DNA of 64,000 nt from Vigna angularis (GCF_016808095.1 NC_068970.1:43931630-43995629), one strand, 5' to 3'; positions 13,377 through 25,930 are shown, counted from the stretch's first letter. Notes: generated from the sequence alone by a model not told the origin. Numbers and translations are program-made.

Positions 13377-14285
13377 GTTAAAGTCAATAAATATTGTATG
13401 TAATCAAAGACCCTTCGGCTTTGTCAACAATGATCTCTTCTTAGGACAATTAATTACACAACACATCTTACATGCCGACTACCAAGGACTAGACAAATCC
13501 TAGTGAAGGTTAATAACGAACTTACAAAAGCTTACCACTATTTAGTAGAGGCTAGAAGTCGGTTTTTACCTAGTAAAGCTTATTATTTGTCTACTAATGG
13601 CTAAGTACTATATGTTAAAGGTTATAGCTGTCTATCGAAAATCGAGAACTACTTGCCAAAGGTAAACATCTGCCAAAGGGTAAGTACAATGCATAACATG
13701 TTGAGTACCACATACTCCCTACCAAAGATCAAGCACTCTGATGATGGACGTGTGTCTTTTACCATGAACTAAGTGTTACCAACTATTATTTGATGTTGCC
13801 TACAAATATCAAATTACCATTTGCCGAGAGCTATATGCTTTCTATCGTTATTTTGTGTCATTTGTCAAAGATATTAATGAACCATGTACTAAATAACATA
13901 ACTAAACTAACTAACCATCATCGTATGTAAAATGTGTCATTGGACCACTAGACCACTAGGCCCACACCTAGGCCCATTCAAACAAAGGTCCACAAGAATT
14001 AAAATATTGCTATAAATACAACAATAATCAGGTTTTGACTTAATTTTACGCATTAATTGCCATTTTGATTGTTCTCTTATTCTGAGAGCTAACTTGAACA
14101 TTGAAGAATCTTCTGTAGTTATAATATTCGTTCTCCTTGTGGAGGACGAGTACCGAGAGGAGGAAGAGAAAATTATTAACAAAGTGAAGGTTAAAGAAGT
14201 TCCTGAAGTTGAAATCTCTTTATAGGGTACCTCTTTCGCTTTGTAAGTACAATTGAAGCTCATTATGGATACCTTTAATCAACAT
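13377..14285 (+). repeat. Probable Gypsy (Tat-type) LTR fragment
   Basis: A promoter-like TATAAATACAACAATAATCAGG region near 14010 is followed by GGTTTTGACTTAATTTTACGCATTAATT and TCTGAGAGCTAACTTGAAC. This order is typical of the R/U5 part of Tat-lineage Gypsy LTRs in dicots. The upstream part (about 13400-13900) is a degenerate run of ACCAAAG / CTACCAA words that would be U3. No internal coding region is attached. The ends are approximate. Confidence 0.4.
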
Positions 14286-14289
14286 CAAC

Positions 14290-14665
14290 AATATTTGTAA
14301 TATCATACGCTCCCGCATAACAACAAAAGTTATATAATTATCACACAACACAAACAAACAAGAAAGAGTGAGCTAATAGAAACAATATTAGATAACATAC
14401 AATAATCATACTCACTCACTTTACACAAAACATTCATTTCAATAACTGAGTTAACTCCATTAACATGTCACAAGATCAATGTCACCTCAACCAAAACCAA
14501 ACCAAAGTCACACCATATCAAAGTGATTCCAAACCACGTGTCATTCTCTCACAGTTTACTTTACACAACCTATTTACTAAAACAGGACGATTCATGTCGT
14601 CATATTATCACTACAAGGACTTGTCTTCCTTGCTTCTTAACGAACTTGATATATGATTTTTTTAT
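14290..14665. repeat. Degenerate LTR fragment
   Basis: It shares motif order with 3650-4480 and 28,203-29,710: CACAAACAAACAAGAAAGAG, TGAGCTAATAG, then ACTAAAACAGGACGATTCA and AAGGACTTGTCTTCC. It has no coding capacity. It probably represents a piece of the same LTR family. Confidence 0.35.
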
Positions 14666-15985
14666 TAATTTTAAAATACTAGGATATTAAATGTATTATG
14701 AGAAAAAAAATTTAACTTATATTAATTTTCACTCATAGAGTTTTATCGCTTAGTATTATGTATTCTATGTAAATAGGTTTAAAAATAGATAATACAATGC
14801 AGGATTAACCTGAAAATAAAGTTTTAGATAAAATTGACAGTTTATTTGAATCTATATATAATCTTTTGATCAATCAATAGTATAATACTTACTCCTATTA
14901 TTTAGATATCTTTTTATTGTAAATTTTGTTATCCATATATCTTTGATGTGTTATGTCCATGTCCTCTTGTTATATTTATTATATATTTATATATTACTTA
15001 TCCATAAAAGAACATTTTAATCATTTTAGGTGTGCTTTGGAAACCTTAAACAAAAATGTTTATTAGAAAACCCAAGTTTTTTCGTGAATAGCATTATTCT
15101 TAGGATTTGAGAAGGGTTAATGCAAATAAGGCAACGTCCACCAAAAATCCTACTACACTCACGAAAGTAAGAAGTTTTCATAGATTTACAAATTTCTGTA
15201 GAATGTTTGTATGAGACTTTAAATTATTGAAAAAGATGTTGAGTTTAAATGGGGGTTTGGAACAATATAATATTTTCATACAGTGTATTTATTCTCATTT
15301 GAGGTTTAACTACTTTGATTAATTATATTGACTAAATGGATTTTTTTTATGTGAATCATTAAATTAAGATGAAAACAATTTCATTTTTCCACGTGTTATT
15401 ACAGTTATAAATTTTCGTACGAGAAGCTCTTAATAATATCATTAGTAAAATTTGATTAGTCTTGGCACATCATATTTTGATATATAAATTATTTTAATTA
15501 AGTGATGATGTGAAAGTAAAATTTATCAATATTCTACCATGTCTAGTTACAATTAAATTTTTTGATAACTTTTAATTAAAAGTCTTTATTATAAGTAAAC
15601 ATTTTCTAGCATCTAAAAATAGCTACTATGCCTCAATTATAAACGTATAACATATTCCGCAACAAAAGGCAATTGATTAATTGCATAGCACAACATCACA
15701 CTAACATGAGTGCTATTCTCACCTTTTTTTATTGATTGTAACATATAACACATATTAAAGAGTGATCTTCTTTAACGATTTAATGATATATTTTATTTGT
15801 AATTTCATGTAACATTCCAAAAATATAACAAATATATATTATGGTAGTCTACAATTTTGATATAAGAGAACAGTTAGGAGTCAAACTTGCAGCTAAGTCT
15901 TAATAATTACAGTCATCTCAAAAATGACTATAATTTAAGACTTTAAACACCCATGAGAGTATTTCAAGATAGAATAACTTAACTA
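14666..15985. other. AT-rich intergenic DNA
   Basis: This stretch is A/T-rich and without ORFs above background. No repeat or RNA gene was recognised. Confidence 0.5.
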
Positions 15986-16515
15986 AGAAATCCTAAACAA
16001 ACTAAGCTGCAGCATCATCACCATCCAAGGCCTGCTCCAGGGGTACTTCATCCACCTCTGCTCACATCCAAGTGGATGATCATTGCAACAGAAACACGAC
16101 ACAAACAACAGACAAACACAAGAAGAAGGGTGAGCTAGATATACAAAAATCATGTTATACAGTCACACACACAGCATGCATAGTTCACTCAAAACATGGT
16201 AAATGACATTACAAGACTTGTTGCATTATAAACCGACTCGTCCGGACTAGAATGATTGCCGAGCTATGGCGGGTTATGCACTCATGGTGGCCTCTACTAC
16301 TTTGCAAAGCCATTGCCAATGGGTTTCACCCTACCACACTCACAATGTTAGTCTGTTATCACTCACCTTGGGTCGTACTGGAAGCACCCAAGACTAGGAC
16401 CTCCTGCTACTCCTCACCACATGGATCAATTCTCTCTACTTGAGAATGAAAGACCATTGGAGCGTCAGGAAAACCCCCAAGACTGAACTACCATGCAAAT
16501 CATTCTAAACATTCA

Positions 16516-16676
16516 GGGCACCACCATGAATCTTCTCCTTGAAGATCATGGAATTACGTCCAATAACATAGGGCACCACCATGTAACCTCCCTTTGAGAT
16601 CCATGGAATTACGTCCATAACATAGGGCACCACCATGTGACCTCCCTTTGAGATCCATGGAATTACGTCCATCAAC
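16516..16676. repeat. 55-bp tandem repeat, 3 copies
   Basis: Units begin GGGCACCACCATG at 16516, 16571 and 16625, each with GAGATC(C)ATGGAATTACGTCC. The second and third are nearly identical and the first is more diverged. Six-frame ORFs across it are by-products of the repeat. Confidence 0.85.
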
Positions 16677-16823
16677 CATACTAGTACAAGCACATACTTT
16701 TAACCACCAAACATGTTTCACATACTCGCATACTTGTAATATAATCACATTATCACATCATACTATGCATTGCAATCATCCCACACACTTAATTCAACCC
16801 AAAACAAGAGCAAAAGAGGCTGG

Positions 16824-17275
16824 AACCGAACACTATGAGCTTTGGCCGAGCACTTAGGGCTTTGGCCGAACGATATGATTTTGGCCGAGCACTGAGAGCT
16901 TTGGCCGAACGCTACAAGATTTGGCCGAGCACTTAGGGCTTTGGCCGAACGGTATGACTTTGGCCGAGCATTAAGAGCTTTGGCCGAACGCTACAAGATT
17001 TGACCGAGCACTTAGGGCTTTGGCCGAACGGTATGACTTTGGCCGAGCACTAAGAGCTTTGGCCGAACGCTACAAGATTTGGCCGAACACTATTGAACTT
17101 TGACCGAACGCTATTTAGACCACGTACCGCTAAGACCGAACGGTACCAAGACCGAGCACCATCAAGACCGAACGCTACCTATGACCGAATGGTTTGAACT
17201 GGTAAGGCTAAAGAGACCGACCACTCAAAGCAGAATAAGGCCGAACGCTAAGTCAGGACATGACCGAACGGTCAG
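16824..17275. repeat. CCGAACG repeat array with a 79-bp higher-order period
   Basis: About twenty ~20-bp monomers of the form TTTGGCCGA(A/G)C(G/A) fill this block. Four monomers make a higher-order unit of 79 bp (starts at 16841, 16920 and 16999) that is repeated almost exactly. After about 17,100 the monomers become irregular (GACCGAACG). CpG is plentiful, in contrast to the AT-rich surroundings. Confidence 0.85.
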
Positions 17276-18436
17276 CTATCGCGTTCTGTAGAATTCTACA
17301 TAATTCTGCAGAATTGCAACCAGACTCTAGAGTACCATTTCTAGCCATTTTTACTAACTTCTAACACCCTTAATTCTTGTTTTATACTTAATTGTACTTA
17401 TCTAAATGATTCTAAACATTCCTACTACCATTCTAAAGTGATTAAAACTCAAATTCAACTCTAAAACACCAATTGCCACAACTTAGGTACCCAAATCCAA
17501 TTCTACTACTTTGCACCTATTTTGATCAATTTAGTGATTCAAACAAGTCACAATACAGTGGCTAAGACTGCCTCAACAGCCCAATCATGCTTTAGACCTC
17601 AAATGCCCAAAATCACTACCTCACTTCCTCTCAAAGTGACCTAAAAACCACAAAACTCCAAATTTCTATCCAACCAAAAATATACCAGATTTCACACTTA
17701 AATCACTTCCAATTGGTCAATTATAGCAATTCAAACCCATCCAAATCAATTCCAAACAGCTCAACACAGTTTCATGGATTTCACGTATCAACACATACAT
17801 TACAACATACTCAAAACGCAAGATACAACTCCAAACGGTGCACCAATTCAGAATCCAATATACATACATTTCATACAAGCAATTTAAAGAAGTATTCTAG
17901 CTCCCCTTACCTCAGAGTTGAACTATCAAGCTCACAGGAACACTGTAACACCCTAATATTTTAAAGGGTATTACTGATAGTAGAGACTAAATTAATTTGA
18001 TATCTCATATAAACAATCAAACTTTATTTCAATTACTCCAAAGTACAATACCAAACTTACACACTTTAACAATATAGTCTTCACCATTGAAATTTCAACT
18101 TATAAGTTTTACACAACATAATCTTCCCAATACAAATTTATTCTTTTTACAAAAATCCCTGAAAGTTTTTCCCCGCATCTCTCTCATCTCTAAGCTTTTT
18201 CAACCGCATCTGCAACATTATCTAATCACATATAACATGAGTTATATGATCATAGTACAAACAAATAAGGGTAAGCCAACCATATCATAAAATCATTAAA
18301 CTTGTAATAAAAATATTATAATCATGTATTTCTGCAATTGATAAAATATCCTTATTCCGATGTCATTAATTCATCATTATCAAAATCATCTTTTCCATTT
18401 CCATAAATCTTACAAGTGTACCATGCTTACTCATGA

Positions 18437-18606
18437 AGCCTTATGGTCAGACCGCTCTCTGCCTGCTTCCTTAAGCCTCACTTATATACTATGTCTTACT
18501 TTCTGAAGCCTTATGGTCAGACCCCTCTCTGCCTGCTTCTATATAACTTACGAATCATACGTTTATGTCAAAGCCTTATGGTCAGACCACTTTCTGCCTG
18601 CTTTCA
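18437..18606. repeat. Dispersed repeat, 3 copies
   Basis: AAGCCTTATGGTCAGACC followed by (G/C/A)CT(C/T)TCTGCCTGCTT occurs at about 18,438, 18,508 and 18,572. Each copy can pair GAAGC with GCTTC at its ends. It is non-coding. Confidence 0.75.
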
Positions 18607-19635
18607 TAAACCTCAGGTGTTACGTTGCTCATACCAAACTCTCATGGTATAACTCGAACATACTACTCCCGGTAGTAAACATCATTTCATAAGTAATGAT
18701 TTCTCATATCCACTCCAACATTTCATAAAACCAACAATTCATACCCTCTTATCCACCTAACTCAATCATGTTCATTCTTTAATCATGAATTCATAATAAC
18801 CCGTTTTGGTATCAATAAATTAAACATATTGCCATATATCATGCTTCATATTATAAACTCATTTTGCCCATAACGAGTATAACTCAACATATTTTCACCA
18901 AACAAAGATCATGGATCAACCAAAATATATCAACATATCGTAGGAACTACATATTAAAGTCTGGGCTCAATGTAATGATAAATAAAATATATATGAAATT
19001 TTTACCATGATAATATTATGCATCTACAATCAACTTGTTTTATTTTATTTTCATCCTAGTAGAGATTTTTCTTTACCCCAATTGGTCACCGGAGAGGACC
19101 CAGATGTCTGAACGCATCAAACTCACCTTCAACGCCAGCACATATGACTAGTCACAACTGACTGGACCAGGCCAGGGCTGCTCTATGATCAGGGATGTGC
19201 CAACTCAGGTTTTTAAGGTTCCTCTATCCTACCAACAAAGGGAGGGCCCCAATAATTAATCAATTTATTTATTTAATTTATCTACCTTGTTGTCTTATGC
19301 TCTAAATCTAAAATGCCTAATTTTAATATTTTTACTTCCTCTCACAACAACCTCAAACAGTATCTGTATATCTATTTAATACTCATATATAAGCTATTAC
19401 AGAACCCTTACTCCAGACCTTCCAACAAGATCAATTTCAGCCAACAAACTCATTCAATAAATTCATCACATCACAACATGTACAATTTAACAATTTCAGT
19501 TATAACACCCAATATAATAAAAGTCATAAAACAGTTTCGCAAGAGAACACCAGTTCAACATTCGTATATTTATAAATTCATACAAAAATAATTAGTTGCC
19601 CTTACCATCAAAATAATATTAATATAAAAATTCAA

Positions 19636-20090
19636 GGGAAACAAGAAGTTGAATCTGGCAGAGCCGGTTAGACAACTTCTCATCCTTCCACAAAGATGCA
19701 ATAAAAAGAATAGATAAAACAATAAAATTTCTGGGGAAACAAGAAGTTGAATCTGGCAGAGCCGGTTAGACAACTTCACATCCTTCCAAAAATACAATAT
19801 AAAGATATAAAAAAACAACAACAAAAGCTTTGGGGAAACAAGAAGTTGAATCTGGCAGAGCCGGTTAGACAACTTCTCGTCCTTCCAAAAATACAATATA
19901 AAGATATAAGAAACAACCAAAGTTTTGGGGAAACAAGAAGTTGAATCTGGCAGAGCCGGTTAGACAACTTCTCGTCCTTCCAAAAATACCATATAAAGAT
20001 ATAAGAAACAACCAAAGCTTTGGGGAAACAAGAAGTTGAATCTGGCAGAGCCGGTTAGACAACTTCTCGTCCTTCCAAAAATACAAAAGA
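19636..20090. repeat. 97-bp tandem array of hairpins, 5 copies
   Basis: Units start at 19636, 19734, 19833, 19928 and 20023 (steps 98, 99, 95, 95). The conserved core GAAGTTGAATCTGGCAGAGC, then CGGTTAGACAACTTC, is an inverted repeat: GAAGTTG pairs with CAACTTC, and inside it CTGGC can pair with GCCGG. The linkers are A-rich and vary more than the core. Confidence 0.85.
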
Positions 20091-20657
20091 AACAAATAAA
20101 TGTTCTCATTCAAAATTCAAGACCATACAGCAACAAAATACTACATATTCAAGATTTAGGATTAGAGAAAAGCAAAGTATAAGAGTGGCTTCCCTTACCT
20201 CTATTACAGACTTAATCTCCTCGCTCTCTGAAAACTTCCAGAATATCCCCTTTGCAATTAGAAATTCTTCCAACTCTCTTCTCTCAACATTTTTCTAAGT
20301 TCTTTGGTGTAAATTTTCAGCCTTCCCCCTTGGCTATTTATAGTAAAAAATTTTACTATTCATTTTTACTATTCATTTGTACTATTCATTTTTTTATTCA
20401 TTTTACTATTACAAAAATAATTTTTTATTTGCAAATTGGTGAATTCTGATCTCAAAGCTACGTGTAACACTTATCCTTTCCAAAAATAATTTTTTTTACT
20501 ATTCACTTTTTACTATTCACTTTTTACTATTCACAATTCACAATTTACTATTCACTATTTTTTTTTTTAATAATTTTTTTTTTAATTTTTTTTTTCTAGT
20601 ATCTAACTTACAAATATTTTCAAGGATCTTACAAACACTCTTTTATGGTGTCTCACA

Positions 20658-21103
20658 CCACGAAAATTCCACCACACCCTATAAACCACCCAAGTGGTGA
20701 CATCAACAACTCTTAGAGCTTGATTTGACAAAGAGTATGAAAAGGAAACTTCACTGGTGACATGCAACCAGTAACGTTGCATGCCCTAGGCTCAAAGACA
20801 GCGAATGAAAAAGGGAAAAACGACTTACCGGTCGGAACGGAGAAAACATTCGGTAGAAATGAGGCTCTCTATGCCGCGAACGCTTGGGTAGCGCCTATCT
20901 CGAATTCTTACGGTTCAGAGAGTTGGAAATCTAGAGAGAAGGCAGAGAAAGCTTTAGGGCACAAGAGTTTAGAGAGAGAAAAGAGCTCAGGAAAGTTAGA
21001 AATCTGAGGAACCCTTTCTAAGGTATGGTTAGCCTTAGAGTGATGGGCCTATTTGCCCCCATGTAAGGCCTAGTGGCCTAATAATTTATCAGACCCTTAC
21101 ATT
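20658..21103 (-). repeat. Right part of the interrupted LTR
   Basis: This continues the LTR after the insertion and ends ...TTATCAGACCCTTACA. On the minus strand the LTR would begin TGTAAGGGTCTGATAAATTATTAGG directly after a polypurine tract (GTTGGGGAGAA, 21,104-21,114). A near-copy of the same ~75-bp terminus stands at 22,935-23,007, giving the second end of the element. The 81-codon ORF here is non-coding by appearance. Confidence 0.6.
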
Positions 21104-23007
21104 CTCCCCAACAATTTAAAATTTTCGTCTTTGAAAATTCGCTTAACAGATAGAGGAACAACCTACTCTCATCACATGCCTCTGTGTTAAAATGCTCTAG
21201 TGTTCAATAGTATAGATTGATTTAGCCATTATCCTTAAAACAAATCTGAACTCTTAAACTTCAGTTGTGGAGAATCTTTCTTTCAGCTAACCAATCGCAT
21301 TGTGTCTGCCACACCGCCAACCTCTCCTCTATCCTTCGCCACTTCTTGTAATTCTCTTCTAAAACATCTATTAGTCTTGACTTCAAATCAACTCGTGACT
21401 GTACTCGTTTACCTCCTCTTGCTTCTTTTAAGAACCATCATACCACTGACTTGATCACTACCACTTCTGATTAATCCACCAGCTGTTATGCTTTTGATCA
21501 TCTTCAACCATACCCATTCTGAAGACTTCACATTACTTTACTGATTTACACTCTTGAGTAGTATAGTTTCCAACTATATTATCCCATTACCACAGTAAAA
21601 CTCTTCTCCTTGCAACGACAATACCAATTTAAGCACTCCATTTCCATTACGTTATCTTACTGACCTGAACTCTATTTAATTCTTGGTCCACTAGCCTGAA
21701 GTCATACTTAGAGCTGTAACCTCTTCGACTTGAGATCACTAGCTTGATCAGTATCAAGCCAACTTAGGATACATCTCAAACTAGGATTGTCCAAACTGCG
21801 TTTTCTCAACCATTTTGAGAAACTCACTAGTTATAGTATTTCAACTATACTAATGAAATTGCTTTACAACTTCACTATAGACCCCTAATCTTCATATTCT
21901 TCAACCCACTCTTACTTAATCCTTATCACACCAAGAACCTGAATCTTTCCTCTGTTTAAACTAACAATTGACATTTCCTTACCTGTAGATTGCCACTATA
22001 ACTCAAAACCATAGCTCAAATAGTCTCCTTCGTCCATTGACCCACTCTTCCCATTCCAAAGTCATTAATACTTTCTCACTTTAAAGTTGACCCTGTAGCT
22101 TGCAACCGAAGGCTCACTTATCTTCCCTGCCTGATACATGTTTCTTTCACACCTAAACTCACTTCTGACTCTTGAAGATTACCAAACACTCCCGACTCAT
22201 GCTCATATAACAACACCAATAATGTTTCAAAGAACTCGTCCCTCACAAACCACCAATCTACAATTTTGAAAGCTCTTCATGCATACCTATTACTGAAAAT
22301 AACATGCTCACCATCATCCGCTGCGCTACTCTGATCCTTATACTTCCTTACACACCAATTTACTGAAAAGAACACTTCCTTCATGACAACTGTAACCAGA
22401 AAATGATCACCCTCGAAGAAACTTTCTCAAAACTTCTATGACCTTACAAAACCCTAAAAACTCTTCCCTTGCATAATAGCCTTGTCATTCCATTTCCTCA
22501 ACACTGTTTTCTACTCCCCAAAACGACCATGCCCGAAATCACTCCTGATTGTTAAGACTTATACTGGACTGTGCCAACCTGTCCTCTATTTCTCTTCTGC
22601 GATTCTTCAACCTTGTAGATCTCCCTATGATTATACTGAGTCCAAATATTATTGCTCTAACTCAACCTCCATCTTCCTCTTGCACTACACAACTTAAACA
22701 GGTACCACCCAAAAATTTCTGACACTAGTGTTGCCTAAGACCCCACTCCAAAGTGAATTCCACTTCTCCAAGTTATAAAATCCCATACTTGTTGCAGAAC
22801 ACCAACCAAAACCCTTACACCATAAAGATTTATCTTCTCTTTTCCACATATCCATGCTAACCTCTTTTGATTCTCACACCCCTTTTTCCCCCTTTTTCTT
22901 CACTTTCTAATTTGATCCAAAATTGATATATAAGGTCTGATTAGTTTTAGAGTGATGGACCTATTTGCCTCCAGGCCCAGTGGCCTAATAATTTATCAGA
23001 CCCTTAC
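21104..23007 (-). mobile_element. Dead Gypsy element: internal relic and second LTR terminus
   Basis: The stretch begins with a minus-strand polypurine tract and carries no open frame. On the minus strand the last part reads like the decayed C-terminus of a Gypsy polyprotein (FEDEN-like words followed by the LTR). At 22,935-23,007 the sequence TTAGAGTGATGG, CCTATTTGCC, GGCCTAATAATTTATCAGAC repeats the LTR end of 21,030-21,103. Most of the 5' LTR and internal region are deleted. Confidence 0.5.
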
Positions 23008-23470
23008 ATCATTTCTCACTCCACATGACAAATAACTATTCACTCAATAAAATTTATTCAAAACAAAGAACCAACAAAAATAAATAAAATTTAACCAAAA
23101 ATTAATATTAATCAAATTAATCAATTTTTTTTAAAATTCCCTTTAAATCAAATTAAATACATAAAAAAAAATGTGTCCACGAGAAATCGTGTGTATTAAA
23201 ATACCTACCACCACCTTTCACTCACCTACCACCCACCCACCCTCCAATGGAGGCTCCCAATTAAAGCTCATGTTCTACTGTTTCAACAATAAAAAAACGT
23301 TTTCGGTTTACCATATATGTTTATTTTAACATAAAATATATAAATAAAATTGACTTTTAACCTAAAAAGAGTAACCTGATGTTTAAACCCCAAACAAACA
23401 AACCCAACCTTCTTCTTCCTTAGCATTATTCTCTCCGCTCAATCCACTCTGTGTAAACCCTAATTCCACG
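23008..23470 (+). promoter_or_regulatory. Upstream region of the TPR gene, with telo-box
   Basis: The region is A/T-rich with a C-rich patch (CACCTACCACCCACCC, about 23,220). A telo-box AAACCCTAA lies at 23,455-23,463, eight bases before the start codon. Telo-boxes are common in 5' regions of plant housekeeping and plastid-biogenesis genes. A clear TATA box was not identified. Confidence 0.5.
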
Positions 23471-24337
23471 ATGTTGACTTCTGCATCTTCCTCCATCTTC
23501 TACTTCATCCCCACTCCAAAGCCCTCACATTCTTCTCGCTTCACCGTTCGGGCTCACTCCAAACCCCCCGCTCTCCCCAACCTCAAAGCCCTCGCTGGCG
23601 CCGCAGTCTTCGCCGCCGTCGCCCTCCAATTCCCCTCCGCACGCGCCTCTCCCCCTCCTTCGCCCCCTCTCCAAACCGACTACCGCCACGAAGAATCCCT
23701 CACGCCGCTCTCAGACATCCTCGAAACGAACGTCGAGGCCCTCGCCGCTCTCAAGTCCCTCCTCCAGCAGAAGCTCGAGCTCGGCGAGGACGACGAGGCG
23801 CGGGCCATCCTCAAGCGCCTAATCGCCGCGCAGCCCGACGTCGTCGACTGGAAGTTCCTCGCAGCGCGCCTCGCCGCCGAGACTGGCGACGCCGATGGTG
23901 CTCGCGCGTACTACGAGGAAGTTCTGGCGGCAAACCCGCTCTCGTTCGAGGCGCTGTTCGAGAACGCACTGCTGATGGACCGGTCAGGGGAAGGGGAGGC
24001 GGCTATGCGGCGGCTGGAGGAGGCGCTGCGCGTGGCCGAGGAGGACAACAAGAAGAAGGAGGCGAGGGACGTGAGGCTCATCATAGCTCAGATCATGTTT
24101 CTTCAGAAGAATGTGGATGAAGCGTTAGGGATTTATGATCAGCTCACGAAAGAGGATTCGAGTGATTTCAGACCTTACTTTTGCAGAGGCATGATTTATA
24201 GCTTGCTTGATAGAAACGAGGAGGCAAAGGAGCAGTTTGCAAAGTACAGAGAGTTGAGTCCCAAGAAATTTGAGGTGGATGGGTATTTGAGAACCCCTTT
24301 GTCAAGGATGAAGCTGTTTAGCACCGATGAGAGCTGA
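23471..24337 (+). CDS. SG1: SLOW GREEN 1-like chloroplast TPR protein
   Basis: An intact single-exon gene of 288 codons. Residues 1-35 are rich in Ser, Pro and Arg with almost no acidic residues, as in a chloroplast transit peptide. Residues 39-53 form an alanine-rich hydrophobic stretch followed by ARA (57-59), suggesting membrane or thylakoid association. From about residue 85 to 270 the chain is helical with TPR-type spacing. Blocks such as NPLSFEALFENALLMDRSGE, ARDVRLIIAQI, FLQKNVDEAL, FRPYFCRGMIYSLLD and EQFAKYRELSPKKFEV match what I know of Arabidopsis SLOW GREEN 1, which is needed for chloroplast development and early greening. The start is set by the transit peptide and the telo-box just upstream. 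The first ~200 codons are very GC-rich and the remainder is not. An AATAAA stands at 24,371. Orthology rather than paralogy to SG1 is inferred. Confidence 0.9.
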   Translation: MLTSASSSIFYFIPTPKPSHSSRFTVRAHSKPPALPNLKALAGAAVFAAVALQFPSARASPPPSPPLQTDYRHEESLTPLSDILETNVEALAALKSLLQQKLELGEDDEARAILKRLIAAQPDVVDWKFLAARLAAETGDADGARAYYEEVLAANPLSFEALFENALLMDRSGEGEAAMRRLEEALRVAEEDNKKKEARDVRLIIAQIMFLQKNVDEALGIYDQLTKEDSSDFRPYFCRGMIYSLLDRNEEAKEQFAKYRELSPKKFEVDGYLRTPLSRMKLFSTDES

Positions 24338-25930
24338 AAATTGGTCGGTGACAGTCATAATAATAGTAGCAATAAATTTGCGGCAACTGGAATAATAAGG
24401 ATGGTAAACTGAGTTGGATTCTTTTGTTTTAGCTATGCTGTATTGCTTGCTATACCACGGTTGAATGATGGGTGGGTGTAAAGCCTTCTATTTTTAGAGT
24501 AAATCAAAGAGAAATAAGGATTCTTATTATTGAATTCGGTTGCTGTTGGAACTGATGAACTTGACCAAGCTTTTGGGATTGCTTGGCTGTAACATTAATT
24601 TCATATTAGTTCTGCTATGATTGGATTATTGTAGTAGAATCAGCAGCTATTACTGTTTTGTGATATTTAGACTGTTACATATCAAATGTTTCGTTTTGTG
24701 TCTCTTGTGGGATGGTTACCTTTATATTGATTTGGTGATTCTGTAAGCTCAAAGGACTAGCTTTGTCCGTCCATCAAAGATTCCAGCCACTATACGAACA
24801 CTTCAAATTGGATTCCAAACACACATAATGGGTTTGCTTCTATGTTTATAATAAGAGTGAGTGACAACTGTTAGGTTATTATTTTAACTCTTGAGAATGA
24901 GTTTAGAATCAAATCAGTTTATGTTAATCTTGTTTGGAATTTTGCATTCGTTTTCGGATGTTAAAGAATAAAAATGATTCAAGTAGTTTTATTTTGAATG
25001 TGATTATGAATGGAAGTGTATTTTGATTTAAAGTGGAATTAAGTAGAAACTTATGTATTCGTGGTTTTTCATGCAGGTTCAGTCAAGCTCGTGTGTAGAA
25101 ACTTATGTAACACTGGATATAGTGGAAATCACTTCAAACGAAGGAAGGAACTACGCAAAAGGTTAGACTGAAGCTTTTCAAAAGCGACAATGTTATTTCT
25201 TTTGAAAAAATGTGTCTTGAAAAAAATTCAGCTATGCAAGCATGCCATTAATAGCTTTTTGTTTTTAGTGGACGTTGGTCAGATTTGCAAGGGCACAAAC
25301 AATCACACTTTTAAATCATTTCCCATTTTCACGTCAAAACCAGAAATATGCAGTAGCTTTGGAACGAATTTTGGAATGGCCAAATCAAAACATGCGGAAA
25401 CTGCTTCTGAAGGACATGGTTTGTCACATTTGCGCCAGACACGCATAAACTTGCATATGGGACTTTGATTACTTCAACACGAGACCTTTTGGTTAAGAAA
25501 TTAAATTAGGAATACTTATATCTATATTTCTTAAAAGATATATGAAAATATACCCATTTCATAGAATTTAAACAAATTTTTAGAAATATGAAAAGTTAAC
25601 CAAACATTTTACGACTTGTCCGACCGCAGTGAAATATGAAAATTTTCCATGATGATATCTGTTTGAAGTATGAGATCGAGTCTTTACATCAAATTAGTTG
25701 GTTTCAACTGTTCACTCACAAATTCAAGTTTTAATAGTTGGTCTGTGAGTATTTGGCAAAAGTATTTAAAGTCAATCCGATTCAAATTTTAAAGATGATA
25801 AATTTTTAATTGAAATTGTCTAATAAAGGTATAAACATAATTAAAGATGATTTAATCGTCAAGTAAGATAATTTTAAGTTAATTTGTTTCAATTCAACGT
25901 GTAAATCCTATATTGCAAAACCTATTGCTT
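24338..25930. other. 3' flank and intergenic DNA
   Basis: It begins with the 3' untranslated region of the TPR gene (AATAAA at 24,371). A 92-codon ORF at 25,190-25,468 has no features I recognise and is probably chance. The rest is A/T-rich. Confidence 0.45.

Larger units (their letters stand above)
15990..17943 (-). repeat. Left part of an interrupted LTR
   Basis: Non-coding C/A-rich sequence with a GGGTGAGCTAGATATAC-type block, followed by two tandem arrays and an AGCTCCCCTTACCTCAGAG motif just before the interruption. I read it as the left part of a Gypsy LTR whose right end is at 21,103, with a second element inserted at 17,944. The orientation is inferred from the polypurine tract at 21,104. 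The left end is approximate. Confidence 0.4.
17944..20657 (-). mobile_element. LTR-like insertion (solo LTR) inside another LTR
   Basis: The segment starts TGTAACACCC and ends TCTCACA on the plus strand, that is TGTGAGACACC...GGGTGTTACA on the minus strand, the TG...CA form of an LTR. It has no coding region. Inside are three copies of GCCTTATGGTCAGACC (18,440-18,605), a five-copy 97-bp array (19,636-20,090) and a TACTATTCA-rich block (20,345-20,560). The flanking pentamers (AACAC and CCACG) do not match, so the target duplication has decayed or the ends are off by a few bases. Confidence 0.5.

Noticed and set aside
25190..25468. 92-codon ORF downstream of the TPR gene
   Set aside because: No recognisable motif, low-complexity start and no supporting signals. 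A chance ORF is more likely.
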